Origin: Lawsonibacter asaccharolyticus
GTDB taxonomy: Bacteria > Bacillota > Clostridia > Oscillospirales > Oscillospiraceae
Assembly (NCBI GenBank): GCA_003112755.1
Contig: BFBT01000002.1
Location: 310,001 to 374,000 of the forward strand
Direction of reading: 5' to 3'
Length of the DNA: 64,000 nucleotides
The translations under genes and the position numbers were made by a program. Shown one piece after another: positions 1-7,869 of this stretch (positions are counted from its first letter, which is position 1; every line of letters begins with the position of its first letter). The notes under the pieces are model-generated. The model worked only from the letters and a program-made list of their open reading frames with translations, made no database searches and was not told where the DNA came from.

Positions 1-1906
1 GGGGGACGATCTCAGTATCGATCAAATCTTTGAGCATTCGGTCATATTCCTTGGGCAGCCACTGCACCACGCCGACTTTGGCCGGCTGGACCGAGTTGTA
101 CTTGATGAGACTGTAGGTCAGCTCGCCAAAGGGCCGCTTCATGATGGCAGTGGGGCTGAAGAGAGCCTCCATCTTCTTCTGCTCACGGATGGACTCGGTG
201 GGATGCCCCAGCCGATCCAGACCGCCCGTGATCAAGTCGAACTTCTTGCGGGATTCGCTCTTGACAACATCGACGGTCTCGTGCTCACCAAACTGATCCG
301 AGTAGTATTTGGCATCCACGAACGATACACCAGGGAAGATGATCAGGTTACGGGCGTTGGTAGAGACCAGTTCCACGAAGTTCTTGCCATCCCGGCCGCC
401 GCCCATAGCGATTTGGGCACGAGCCTGAGTCGCCAGGTGCGAGGCCACGCGGTAAGAACGGCCCTGAGTCAGCATGTCGGAGAAACCAGGCGTCGAATAA
501 GTCTGGAACTCGTCGATGTAGAGGAAGTGCGCCCGGCGGTTATCTTCGTTGCCAGGCCGGCGGAAAACAGCCGACTGAAGCTGCAGGATGATGAAGTAGC
601 CCAGGAACTTACCTAGGTCGCGCATCATACCTTGGGCTGTACAAATACAGATGACGCCGCCCTTCTCCAGGTGCTCGTCAAAGTCAATCTGGTTGCGCTG
701 TCCCTTATCGAAATCAGGATTCAGGATGCCGCGCAGATACCGGTTGGCAATAACCTTGGACACCTGAGCCCGGATACCGGAGGAGTTCTCATACACCTTG
801 GACCGCTCAGCATAGTACTCGTTGATGAACCAGCTGGCAATATCGGCATTTTCCTTCTGCTCAGCATCTGTCTCCCCCTTCAGTTGTCCAAACCTGGTGA
901 CCAGCTTACGACCATCCTGGTTAGGATTCTGGAGGACGGTGTTCATATTGATGAAGGTTGCGTATTTGCCATCGACGCCTTCGGATTTGTCTAGGCGTTT
1001 CAGGACCTTGAGGGTATAACGGACTAGCTGTTCGGACAGGTCCTTGAAGTACTGAGGAGAGTCAGGGTTCAGCATCAGGAAGGTGGTAACAGCATTCTCG
1101 ATGACATCGTCCTCATCGCCCACCAGCGGGTTGAAAAAGGGACAATTATCCACGCTGGGGTCGAAATAGATGTAGGGGCGCCCAGCCACCTTGGCCATCA
1201 TCGCCACCTCACGGGCCAGATCTCCCTTAGGCTCGATGACCGTTACACCGGCCTCAAAATTCTTGATGTCCTGGTCTACCATAGGCAGAATGACCTGAGA
1301 GGTTTTACCGCCGCCAGTAGGGCCAAGAATGAGCATGTGCAGGAACCGATCTTTATATGGGAGTATCTCCCGCGGATCCTTGGCACCGGACTCGATCAAA
1401 TCTTTGTCCTTACACAGGATGATGTCGCCCGGCTTATAGGCTGGATCTTCACCCTTGCCCATTTTGGTACCCACCTCAGCCAGCTTGGTCCACATACCCT
1501 TGCCCATATCGCTCATCTGGAAGACGGTGAGGCCGGCTGCGCCGACGGCCATGAAGGCCATGCCCACAAGGGCTGCGCCGCCACCGCCGCCAGCCGCCTT
1601 TGCGATCCAGCTGTAAGGCACCAGGACCAGCAAGCAGATGTTAAGGTATAAATTGATCTTGGACCACAGACCAGCCTTGCCGGCCATCTCAGGAGCGCTC
1701 TGTCCAGTAAACATATACCAGACCAGGGAGACAAACTCCAAAACCATGGCTGGAAGGAACATGTTCTTGAAGAACAGCAACGACAGCAGGATGCAGAGTA
1801 TGGAGAGTCCGGCAAGAAACTGTTGGCCGGTGACTGAAAGCTGTGGGCCGGCTTCGGCGAAGAAAGTATTGGCTTTTTCGGCCATGCTTTTGACTTTTTC
1901 AATCAT
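1..1906 (-). CDS. VirD4/TraG-type conjugation coupling ATPase (C-terminus beyond window)
   Basis: At least 635 residues are visible, continuing past base 1. Read from the minus strand, the N-terminus has two hydrophobic blocks (about residues 25-60 and 80-125, the second glycine-rich), then a Walker A GPTGGGKTS near residue 195 and a Walker B FLYIDEF near residue 458, the layout of VirD4/TraG/TrwB coupling proteins. These hexameric inner-membrane ATPases deliver relaxase-bound DNA to a type IV secretion channel. The ATG at 1906 follows AAAGGAG at normal spacing. A replicon-type promoter lies just upstream. No relaxase or VirB4 is in the window, so the rest of the conjugation machinery would lie to the left. 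The family call is firm; transfer function is inferred. Confidence 0.85.
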   Translation of the reverse strand, partial: MIEKVKSMAEKANTFFAEAGPQLSVTGQQFLAGLSILCILLSLLFFKNMFLPAMVLEFVSLVWYMFTGQSAPEMAGKAGLWSKINLYLNICLLVLVPYSWIAKAAGGGGGAALVGMAFMAVGAAGLTVFQMSDMGKGMWTKLAEVGTKMGKGEDPAYKPGDIILCKDKDLIESGAKDPREILPYKDRFLHMLILGPTGGGKTSQVILPMVDQDIKNFEAGVTVIEPKGDLAREVAMMAKVAGRPYIYFDPSVDNCPFFNPLVGDEDDVIENAVTTFLMLNPDSPQYFKDLSEQLVRYTLKVLKRLDKSEGVDGKYATFINMNTVLQNPNQDGRKLVTRFGQLKGETDAEQKENADIASWFINEYYAERSKVYENSSGIRAQVSKVIANRYLRGILNPDFDKGQRNQIDFDEHLEKGGVICICTAQGMMRDLGKFLGYFIILQLQSAVFRRPGNEDNRRAHFLYIDEFQTYSTPGFSDMLTQGRSYRVASHLATQARAQIAMGGGRDGKNFVELVSTNARNLIIFPGVSFVDAKYYSDQFGEHETVDVVKSESRKKFDLITGGLDRLGHPTESIREQKKMEALFSPTAIMKRPFGELTYSLIKYNSVQPAKVGVVQWLPKEYDRMLKDLIDTEIVP

Positions 1907-1948
1907 GTTATATCTAATCTCCTTTCGTTGGGGATTCTTGTCTTTATA

Positions 1949-1978
1949 ATCATATGCAGGTTGCCCAATATTCATTTG
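1949..1978 (-). promoter_or_regulatory. Replicon-type promoter for the coupling ATPase
   Basis: Minus strand: upstream box CAAATGA, 13 bases, then TGCATATGAT, ending 42 bases before the start codon. It follows the bipartite pattern shared by most operons of this window. Confidence 0.65.
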
Positions 1979-2004
1979 CGGGAATGGGTTTGGGGGGATC
2001 CGAG

Positions 2005-2150
2005 GTCTTTCTTAGCGAAGAAATGTGGCTGGTGGGGCTCTTTTTTTTCCTGATGGCATTGCTGTTTCGGCTCCTTACAGAGCCGATGCCGGGTCCGTGA
2101 GGCTTCTCTGTTGTGCGAAACAAACAGATGCGGTCATCGTTGCGCAAAAC
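2005..2150 (+). repeat. Boundary palindrome family, copy 1 (left arm and core)
   Basis: It starts with TCTTTCTTAGCGAAGAAATG, carries GGTCCGTGAG at 2092-2101 and a core in which TTGTGCG and CGCAAAACAA face each other. The right arm is missing; the terminator of the next gene follows at once. It sits between the promoter of the coupling ATPase and the end of the gene upstream. Confidence 0.75.
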
Positions 2151-2151
2151 A

Positions 2152-2186
2152 AAGAGCCCCGCCGCTGGTGCGGCAGAGCTCTTTTG
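2152..2186 (-). terminator. Intrinsic terminator after the 335-residue gene
   Basis: On the minus strand AGAGC-TC-TGCCGC pairs with GCGGC-GG-GGCTCT around an ACCA loop and is followed by TTGTTTT. Confidence 0.75.
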
Positions 2187-2195
2187 GACTGCCCG

Positions 2196-3203
2196 TCAGG
2201 GCAGGTCAATATCGACTTTTACAGTCCCCTGAGGGAGCCAAAGGATATTTTTCTCCACATGGAGGCCCTGGACCTTGTTGTGGTCGGCATCGAAGTAGAC
2301 GGTTCCCTCATCCACGAACTTCTTGGAGACCGTTTCCTTCAGACCGGTGAACAGGCGCTCGTCCTCGGCGGCCTCAAACCGTTTCTGTAGGTATTCCTGC
2401 AGGGTGGCACAGACGGCGACTTCCTTTTTGGCCTTTTGGGTCATCCGCAGGTACAACGGATCGGTGAGGTTCAGCACCATATCAAAATGGCGGGGATTGC
2501 CATTCCAGTCGACACTGTCCTCGACACAGTGCTCCCGCAGCCGGCCCAGGTACATGTACTCGGTCCCTTTGGGATCCAGGTAGCTGGTGCCCGGAACAAG
2601 ATCCTCTTGCTTGAGGTACTTGTTTTTCTTGGGCGGCTCGGCTGGCGCCGTGATGTTCCCCTTCTCATCAATGAGATTGGGCGGCGTCTTCCGTCCCACG
2701 AAGGAGGCGTCAGGGTTGATCCGCAGGATGCCGATCTCCGGACAGACCTCCCAGTTGAAGGTGTCGTCGTCCAGCCATCTATATGCGGCAATCTGGAGCG
2801 ATACTTCAGACTGGCTGAAGTAGTCCTCGTTGACCGTATACTTGATGCCGGGGATGTACAGATTTGTGGCGGCAGTCTTATGGAACTTTCCGGCCTTGGT
2901 GAGCGGCAGAAGCGGGAACAGTTCGTCCAGTTTCCCGGGTTTCAGCAGCTCCTGCAGGGCCAGCTCCATGCGTAGGATCCGAACCTGGGCCTCCTGGTTG
3001 CTGATGTTGGAACCCTCCTCTTTCTCCTGGGGCGGGCCATCGAACATTTCCTTCAGCCATTCGATGGAAGTCTCGGAGATCCCACATCCCGTATGAAGCA
3101 GCCTTCTCTCGCTATACGCGATGTACAGCTCCCGGTCCGGGTGCTGTATAACCTGGAATCCTTTCGCCTTCAGTTCGGCGAGTATTTCTTTCGTTGTTGT
3201 CAT
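2196..3203 (-). CDS. Conserved-looking protein of unknown function, 335 residues
   Basis: I do not recognise this protein. It has no signal peptide or membrane segment and is acidic and lysine-rich. The first 30 residues look like a small helix-strand module. A Pro/Lys linker near residues 190-205 divides the protein, and the second half holds the motif GTEYMYLGRL. The ATG at 3203 follows AAGGGGGAA. It is the second gene of a leftward two-gene operon, 27 bases behind the 148-residue gene, and ends at a strong terminator. Codon use matches its neighbours, so it looks like a resident gene of the replicon. Confidence 0.8.
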   Translation of the reverse strand: MTTTKEILAELKAKGFQVIQHPDRELYIAYSERRLLHTGCGISETSIEWLKEMFDGPPQEKEEGSNISNQEAQVRILRMELALQELLKPGKLDELFPLLPLTKAGKFHKTAATNLYIPGIKYTVNEDYFSQSEVSLQIAAYRWLDDDTFNWEVCPEIGILRINPDASFVGRKTPPNLIDEKGNITAPAEPPKKNKYLKQEDLVPGTSYLDPKGTEYMYLGRLREHCVEDSVDWNGNPRHFDMVLNLTDPLYLRMTQKAKKEVAVCATLQEYLQKRFEAAEDERLFTGLKETVSKKFVDEGTVYFDADHNKVQGLHVEKNILWLPQGTVKVDIDLP

Positions 3204-3230
3204 TTTATTTTCCCCCTTAATCGTTGCCTT

Positions 3231-3677
3231 CTACGACCAGATCATGTCTGACTTGGTATCCACGCAGTCCTGCAGAATAGACTTGAAGTCGGCGAATTTG
3301 GCGCAGTCCGGGCGACCGCAGTAGCCGTACAGGATATTATCGTCATAGTCGCCGATGACCTTCAGGATATTCTTGCAGGCGCCGTAACGAATGCGGCCTC
3401 CTACATCGGTCTGAAGCAGGAAGTCGACTATCTTGATATCAGGCCGCTTGGTCTTGTCCTCATCAGCGAGCAGTTCCTCGATGCGGGCGTTGATGCGGGC
3501 ATCGAACTCATCAGCCGTTTCAGCGGTGCGGCCAGGATACCAGCTGCAGACCTCCTCATAGACATCGTGGAACGGGCCGCCCTGCAACTCAGAGACCTTC
3601 CGGCGCAGGCGCAGGAATCCGCCGGCCCCCATGTCGATGGTGCGGCCAGTTTTCCGACAGGTAATGCTAACCCCCAT
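3231..3677 (-). CDS. Unknown protein, 148 residues
   Basis: First gene of the leftward pair. The start is set by GGAGGAAT before ATG 3677. The product has an Arg-rich segment (FLRLRRKVSEL, about residues 22-32), an acidic central helix and two cysteines in YGYCGRPDCAKF that could hold a metal, although a lone CxxxxC pair is weak evidence. No family is recognised. It is expressed from the replicon-type promoter at 3730-3759. Confidence 0.75.
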   Translation of the reverse strand: MGVSITCRKTGRTIDMGAGGFLRLRRKVSELQGGPFHDVYEEVCSWYPGRTAETADEFDARINARIEELLADEDKTKRPDIKIVDFLLQTDVGGRIRYGACKNILKVIGDYDDNILYGYCGRPDCAKFADFKSILQDCVDTKSDMIWS

Positions 3678-3729
3678 GATGTTATTCCTCCTATTTTCTA
3701 AGTAATTTTCCTGAATTGGGTGATGTATT

Positions 3730-3759
3730 GTTTTATGCAGATGGCGTTGATGCTATTCG
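3730..3759 (-). promoter_or_regulatory. Replicon-type promoter
   Basis: Minus strand: CGAATAG, 13 bases, TGCATAAAAC, 53 bases before the start codon at 3677. Confidence 0.65.
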
Positions 3760-4149
3760 CTGGTACAATCTCATCATTTCCTTCACGGCGACATCTCAAA
3801 GCTGTACTTTTGCACACTAAAGTGGCATTGAGGGGACTTACTTCAACAAGCTAAAACAAGCTCAAAACAACTAACTTTAACCAAGAAAAGCGAGATGTAA
3901 AACAAATACTTTAGCAAGTTAAATTAAAAAGAGAGGGTTCCCTAAGGTCGCCCTCGGGCCACCCCCCAGACCCTACCGGGTCAGGGGGATGAACCCTCGG
4001 GCTCCCACGCTGTTCGTTTCGCTTTGCTCCACTCTCAGCGTCGCCTGGGAACATCGGTGATTGGAGTGCGGTCTTCTGCAGTGGGCGGGGGCTTCTCCTG
4101 ATAACCTGTACGCCCCAGTGGATCGAAGGGCTCTCGTGTTCATTGAGGG
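3760..4149. other. Gene-free stretch with A-rich short repeats
   Basis: No ORF here has a ribosome site and sensible composition. Around 3840-3900 there is an A-rich tract in which ACAAGCT recurs (ACAAGCTAAAACAAGCTC) beside related AACAACTAAC and AAGTTAAATT. The rest (3930-4150) is GC-rich with short hairpins and could be decayed sequence. An oriT or a regulator site is possible near a coupling-protein gene, but nothing specific supports it. Confidence 0.4.
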
Positions 4150-4233
4150 TGGCTGTCTCACGGACCAAATGCGACGCATCGATGCTTTGGGGAAGAAAGA
4201 ACACCCCCTGGGCCTTTTCTTCATTAAAAAGAC
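4150..4233 (+). repeat. Boundary palindrome family, copy 2 (right arm only)
   Basis: CTCACGGACC at 4157-4166 and the terminal block CTTCATTAAAAAGAC at the right end match the right arms of full copies. No left arm lies upstream. The left arm of copy 3 lies 1 kb to the right, so the arms face outward around the gene-free RNA-candidate region. Confidence 0.65.
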
Positions 4234-4254
4234 TGGGTGTCCTGTAGTGACGCG

Positions 4255-4885
4255 ATAGCGCAGGAAATAGCAGTGGTCGTGCGGCACAGACGCAACACCC
4301 CCTTGCCACGAAAAAGAAGCAAAATACTGCTGCTCTTTCGCTGCAAGGGGGAGTCCGAGACCTCATTTGATCTCGTCAGCGACAAACGACCAACCTGCTC
4401 TCCGCATCATTTCTGCTCCATGCGACCATTCCCAAGCAGGCTCCCCCGGCTCATCACCGGCAGAAAACCCTCCTAGCTAATATTTCCTCTGGACAGCTAC
4501 ACCCAGTTCCGGGGGGTTTTCGGTTTGTCTTTCCCATGTATTCCTCCCAGCGAGATTTTCTGCAGCGGCTCCGCCAGACCAGTACTCCATGTACTCCGTC
4601 GCCACCTATGTCGGCATGGCACAGAGTTTCCGTATCGCAGCACGAGTACGCCCTTAGCTGCGCCGCCAGCAATGCCGGCGGATTTCGATATACAGCAGAT
4701 CCGCTTTTGGTAGGGTTGGACCAGGAAATGATGGGTCTGTTTAACCTGGCAAGGGCCTTCGTATTCCCTGCGCTAACTGCGTTGTCGTTAATTGAGACTT
4801 TCCAAAAACCTGCTGACCAGACTACAGATCTCCCATCTGCCCACTTCGGCAAATCTGGCGCAGGGCCTAATTCGGCTATCACTAA
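4255..4885 (-). ncRNA. Candidate large structured noncoding RNA
   Basis: A replicon-type promoter at 4887-4916 points leftward into about 600 bases without a credible gene. Perfect stems follow in order on the minus strand: CCGCCGGC with GCTGGCGG (4663-4681, 3-base loop); CCTGCT with AGCAGG (4394-4440) enclosing CGCAT with ATGCG (4403-4424); CGAGA with TCTCG (4356-4375); CCCCCTTGC with GCAAGGGGG (4298-4351). This density of long stems behind a promoter resembles large ornate phage/plasmid RNAs such as ROOL or GOLLD, but I cannot assign a family. One 27-codon ORF (4454-4537, GGAGGAAT then ATG) lies inside and could be translated. Both ends are estimates. Confidence 0.45.
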
Positions 4886-4886
4886 T

Positions 4887-4916
4887 ATTATATGCGGATG
4901 TCCGTTTCGATATATT
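4887..4916 (-). promoter_or_regulatory. Promoter of the RNA candidate
   Basis: Minus strand: AATATAT, 13 bases, CGCATATAAT. The first base of the -10 block is C instead of T and the upstream box is weaker, but the spacing is the standard one. A second, weaker TGCATATATT lies near 5065-5075. Confidence 0.5.
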
Positions 4917-5278
4917 GAAGTTACCGGTTGTCTACAACAGCCAGATATTCTGCACCCAAAATTATTTGCCAAAAACGCCAATATCCCAAAAATGTTGGGC
5001 AAAACTGCTCGACATATTTTTTTGTGCAGGCAAATTTGAACTTTTTTGGAAGGGTGTCTATATCGAAGTTTGCATAGCAAATATATGCATGATTTTCTGA
5101 AACTATTGTCGCAAAGAAAAGGGCCTTTTTCCGGACAAAAAAGAGCCTCTCTTTGCAGATATTTCAACTTAGCTATTTGTCTTAATATATTGCTACCCTC
5201 CACTTTTGCGTATGAAATTGCATTTTTCTGGTGCAATACAGCATACTCTACCAACAAAATTCCCATTGCCCAAAAACC

Positions 5279-5375
5279 GTCTTTTTTAACGAAGAAATAC
5301 GACGGATAGGGGCTCTCCTACCAGAATCTCCGCTATCTCGCCTATGGTCCGTGAGACCTGCCTGGAATGGTCCTG
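5279..5375 (+). repeat. Boundary palindrome family, copy 3 (left arm only)
   Basis: TCTTTTTTAACGAAGAAAT opens the copy and GGTCCGTGAG is at 5346-5355. No right arm follows; a promoter for the next operon begins at 5364, partly inside the arm. Confidence 0.7.
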
Positions 5376-5393
5376 AGCAAGTGAGCATATTAT
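5364..5393 (+). promoter_or_regulatory. Replicon-type promoter (variant)
   Basis: GGAATGG, 13 bases, AGCATATTAT, upstream of the three-gene operon starting at 5447. Confidence 0.5.
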
Positions 5394-5446
5394 TCACCCA
5401 GGACCACAATTTGGAGCAAAAACATGAAAGGGGGAATTATTCATAT

Positions 5447-5767
5447 ATGGGCATCAAAAAATTAGGAGTCATGTTCCTGGATGGCAAGATTGCCCTGCCC
5501 AGTATGCTGGAGCCGATGAAGTTCACCATGAATGAATCGTTGCTTGGGGCGCAGATCGCGGTCTACTATGAGACGCCCTATGGAATCGCCGCTATCGGCG
5601 GTCGGCTGCGGGCGTACACGGACTATGAACTGGTACTGGAGAGAGATGATCTGGATTATGACGAATCTATTTATGCAGAGATCGCCAGTATCGACGGCCG
5701 CATTGCCTATGTGGATCGGGCCTGCGTGGACAGCGTCCAGCTTGAACCGGAGGTGCCGGCCACATGA
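5447..5767 (+). CDS. Short member of the YDLVL paralogous family, 106 residues
   Basis: The start is ATG 5447, after AAAGGGGGAA; earlier in-frame codons lie in the repeat. The protein lacks the long N-terminal domain of its relatives and keeps their C-terminal module: a strand-rich lead-in, then RLRAYTDYELVLE (residues 56-68) and a final strand IDGRIAYVDRACV. Four other genes of the window (5764, 9383, 14663, 59645) share the pattern G-x-L-x5-YD-[LI]-V-[LM]. The spacing of strands recalls an Sm/Hfq-like barrel, which is inference. Its stop overlaps the start of the next gene by four bases, so the two are translationally coupled. Confidence 0.75.
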   Translation: MGIKKLGVMFLDGKIALPSMLEPMKFTMNESLLGAQIAVYYETPYGIAAIGGRLRAYTDYELVLERDDLDYDESIYAEIASIDGRIAYVDRACVDSVQLEPEVPAT

Positions 5768-6504
5768 AGAAGTTTGAAGTAAGGCGGTTCGGTTCTTTCT
5801 GGGCTGGCGACCTCACCAGAACGGATGACCGGCCGGCTCTCTACACGAAGAATAATATTCTCCGCTTCGGAGACAGCACCGTGGACGAGTCAGTCAACAT
5901 CCCCTGGGTATGGGTGGGCGATAAGTGGATCTCCAAGGCCACCGTCCTCACCAATATCACCTGGAATGAGCTCGATGCCTTTGGATTTACCAGAGGCCGG
6001 CCAGTCCGTATCGATGGGGACCTGTACTACTGCCGGTGCCCGCACCTGGATGTCAACCCTGACAGTTGTGAATTCAGGCAAGCAGTCAACGAATCTGGAC
6101 AGGGCAACGAATTCTGGACTTGGCAGGGCCATTACTTCATGGGCGACCGGACGATCGGCATGGAAGACAACAAAGGCACTGTGCATCCCTGTTACTGGAT
6201 GGAAGGTATGCACCCATATCTGTCCAGAGCGGAGTACATGGCCTGTTCGGAGCGGAACTGCTTCGTCGGCTTCCGGCCTGTCCTGGAACGGCTGTGTCCA
6301 AAGAACCGGGACCTGGTCGGCCGCGATGTCACCGTCTGGACTGACACCTGGAAGTTTGCGGGGCACCTGAGAGAGACCAATCTCTATGATCTGGTTCTGG
6401 ATGGCTGTCCCGACACTGAGAGGAGCGACAGTTGGAAGGAGTTCGCTGTTGTAGACAACGGCCGGACGATCGTAGATTTGGAGAAAGTCATTTATATGGG
6501 CTAA
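5764..6504 (+). CDS. YDLVL paralogous family protein, 246 residues
   Basis: Full-length member of the family. The N-terminal domain (about 1-175) opens with RRFGSFWAGDL, has an aromatic, strand-rich core (ITWNEL, DGDLYYCRCP) and ends in CFVGFRPVLERL, a motif repeated as GFRMVLEPI, SWFPVLEPL and GWRPALEF in the paralogs. The C-terminal domain carries HLRETNLYDLVLDG and a closing strand TIVDLEKVIYMG. The aromatic core is superficially like carbohydrate- or SUMF-type folds, but no catalytic residues can be named. It overlaps the preceding gene (ATGA) and is 27 bases ahead of the next. Function unknown. Confidence 0.75.
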   Translation: MKKFEVRRFGSFWAGDLTRTDDRPALYTKNNILRFGDSTVDESVNIPWVWVGDKWISKATVLTNITWNELDAFGFTRGRPVRIDGDLYYCRCPHLDVNPDSCEFRQAVNESGQGNEFWTWQGHYFMGDRTIGMEDNKGTVHPCYWMEGMHPYLSRAEYMACSERNCFVGFRPVLERLCPKNRDLVGRDVTVWTDTWKFAGHLRETNLYDLVLDGCPDTERSDSWKEFAVVDNGRTIVDLEKVIYMG

Positions 6505-6531
6505 AAAATATGAAAAGGAGAGATTTTTTTC

Positions 6532-7416
6532 ATGAGTAAAGGTTATAAAGATGGCGTCGGGCGCCACCAGAGGGTATTCAACATGATGAGGAAGAAGGTG
6601 CCTGATATCGGGTACACGGGCGTCTGCTGGGTGGATGCGTTTACCTGCATGTACCGGCTGTACCTGGACTTCATCGAACATGACCAGGCTGGCATCGGCG
6701 ACGGCTGGGAACGCGAGATCCGTGAGTATATCCGCCCCGTCTTCCCTGCCTTTGACCTGAACGCTTACATTTATGGTGAGGCTAATTCTGTTGAACGCCA
6801 GATGGATGTCCTGCTCAATATCATCGGCGCCGTGTCGGAGGACTATCTCCAAGTACGACTGTCGGTTGTCTGGCAGAATGCCAGCGAGAAGCAGCTCACC
6901 ATGAAGGCTATGTTCGACGAGGGCTGGAAGGCCGTGACTTTCGGCTCCGACCAGATTATGATGGACTGGTGCCGGAAGAGGTTTGAGGAAGGGTATTGGA
7001 TGGGCAACCCGGTTCGCGGCATTGGCCCTGACAGCGTGAAGTTCCTGATGGGCGACCTGAAGGCTGAGCTCCGCAGGACGCCGGAGGGCATGGACCTGTA
7101 CCTCTCCAAAGAGGGTACGCGGGTCCAGTCTCTGCGGCTGATGTCCCGGGAACGAAAGGTGGGCGACTGCCGGTGGACGGAAGTCCGGGCAGTCATCCCA
7201 CAGTCTTTGCTGGAGGACGGACACGCAATGGTCCATGGGCTGCTTAGCCCGGATGATCTGCCGACTGTGTATATGCGGGAGGATGGCAAGCTGTACTGCC
7301 GAGAGTGCCGGTGTACAGTGCCCAATACGGCGAATCATGAGATGCGCCGGGAAGGAGCTTATGCCCACAGCCATGTCTGTGGCATCCGTGCCGAAGGAGA
7401 AGTTTACGACGACTGA
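6532..7416 (+). CDS. Unknown protein with C-terminal zinc-binding-like cluster, 294 residues
   Basis: Third gene of the operon; AAAAGGAG precedes ATG 6532. The first 120 residues are helical (VFNMMRKKVPDIGYTGVCWVDAFTCMYRLYLDF). The centre is rich in Trp, Met and charged residues. The last 45 residues contain CRECRC, a His and then HSHVC, arranged like a small zinc module. No family is recognised. The gene ends 9 bases before a strong terminator, closing the operon with the two YDLVL-family genes. Confidence 0.75.
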   Translation: MSKGYKDGVGRHQRVFNMMRKKVPDIGYTGVCWVDAFTCMYRLYLDFIEHDQAGIGDGWEREIREYIRPVFPAFDLNAYIYGEANSVERQMDVLLNIIGAVSEDYLQVRLSVVWQNASEKQLTMKAMFDEGWKAVTFGSDQIMMDWCRKRFEEGYWMGNPVRGIGPDSVKFLMGDLKAELRRTPEGMDLYLSKEGTRVQSLRLMSRERKVGDCRWTEVRAVIPQSLLEDGHAMVHGLLSPDDLPTVYMREDGKLYCRECRCTVPNTANHEMRREGAYAHSHVCGIRAEGEVYDD

Positions 7417-7424
7417 CAAGCAAG

Positions 7425-7471
7425 AGGACCCTGGGCTGCGATACGCTGCCTGGGGTCCTTCCTTCTTTTTT
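7425..7471 (+). terminator. Intrinsic terminator closing the 5447-7416 operon
   Basis: AGGACCC (7425-7431) pairs with GGGTCCT (7453-7459), followed by TCCTTCTTTTTT. The T-run is shared with the left end of repeat copy 4, so terminator and palindrome are fused. Confidence 0.75.
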
Positions 7472-7686
7472 AACGAAGAAATGTGGCGAGGGTTGGTCCT
7501 GTTTGCCAGGGGCTTCTCTGCGGGCTGGCTCCGTTCCAGAGCCCATGCCGGGTCCGTGAGGTTCCATTGTTGGATGCAACGATGGACGGGAGCAACCTCA
7601 TGGACCCAGCATAGGTTCCCGAGAGGGAACCGGCCCGAATCACTGTCTCTGGCAAAAAAATCTCTCGCCATGTTTCTTCGTTAACA
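7464..7686 (+). repeat. Boundary palindrome family, copy 4 (complete)
   Basis: The left end TTTTTTAACGAAGAAATGTG and right end TTTCTTCGTTAA face each other. GGTCCGTGAG at 7551-7560 is mirrored by CTCATGGACC at 7597-7606 around a palindromic core, CCATTGTTGGATGCAACG. GGCTCC/GGAACC-type inner hairpins sit in each arm. The TnpB element begins within about 10 bases of the right end. Confidence 0.85.
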
Positions 7687-7783
7687 ATTGCGCCGTAAAT
7701 CCCCCGGATTCATCCGTGTGGGACATAAGGCGCTATATGACTTTCTCTGAAAGCCATGAACCTCAGGCAAAGAATGGTGTGCC

Positions 7784-7813
7784 AAAATATAAATTCGATG
7801 AACTGCATATAAT
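7784..7813 (+). promoter_or_regulatory. Replicon-type promoter upstream of tnpB
   Basis: AAAATAT, 13 bases, TGCATATAAT: a perfect example of the replicon promoter, lying between the transposon left end and the tnpB start. Confidence 0.7.
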
Positions 7814-7869
7814 AATATAGCAATAGGGTTACGATACAATTTTTTCGTTCTGAAAGGAGGCGGCGACCC

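Noticed and set aside
4454..5266. 270-residue minus-strand ORF in the gene-free region
   Set aside because: Low-complexity, Cys/Arg-rich translation across AT-rich DNA, no ribosome site at its start. The structured-RNA reading explains the region better; only the last 27 codons have a ribosome site.
5890..7671. 593-residue minus-strand ORF across two rightward genes and repeat copy 4
   Set aside because: It is antisense to well-supported genes with ribosome sites, ends in the repeat, has no ribosome site and has a shadow-like composition.
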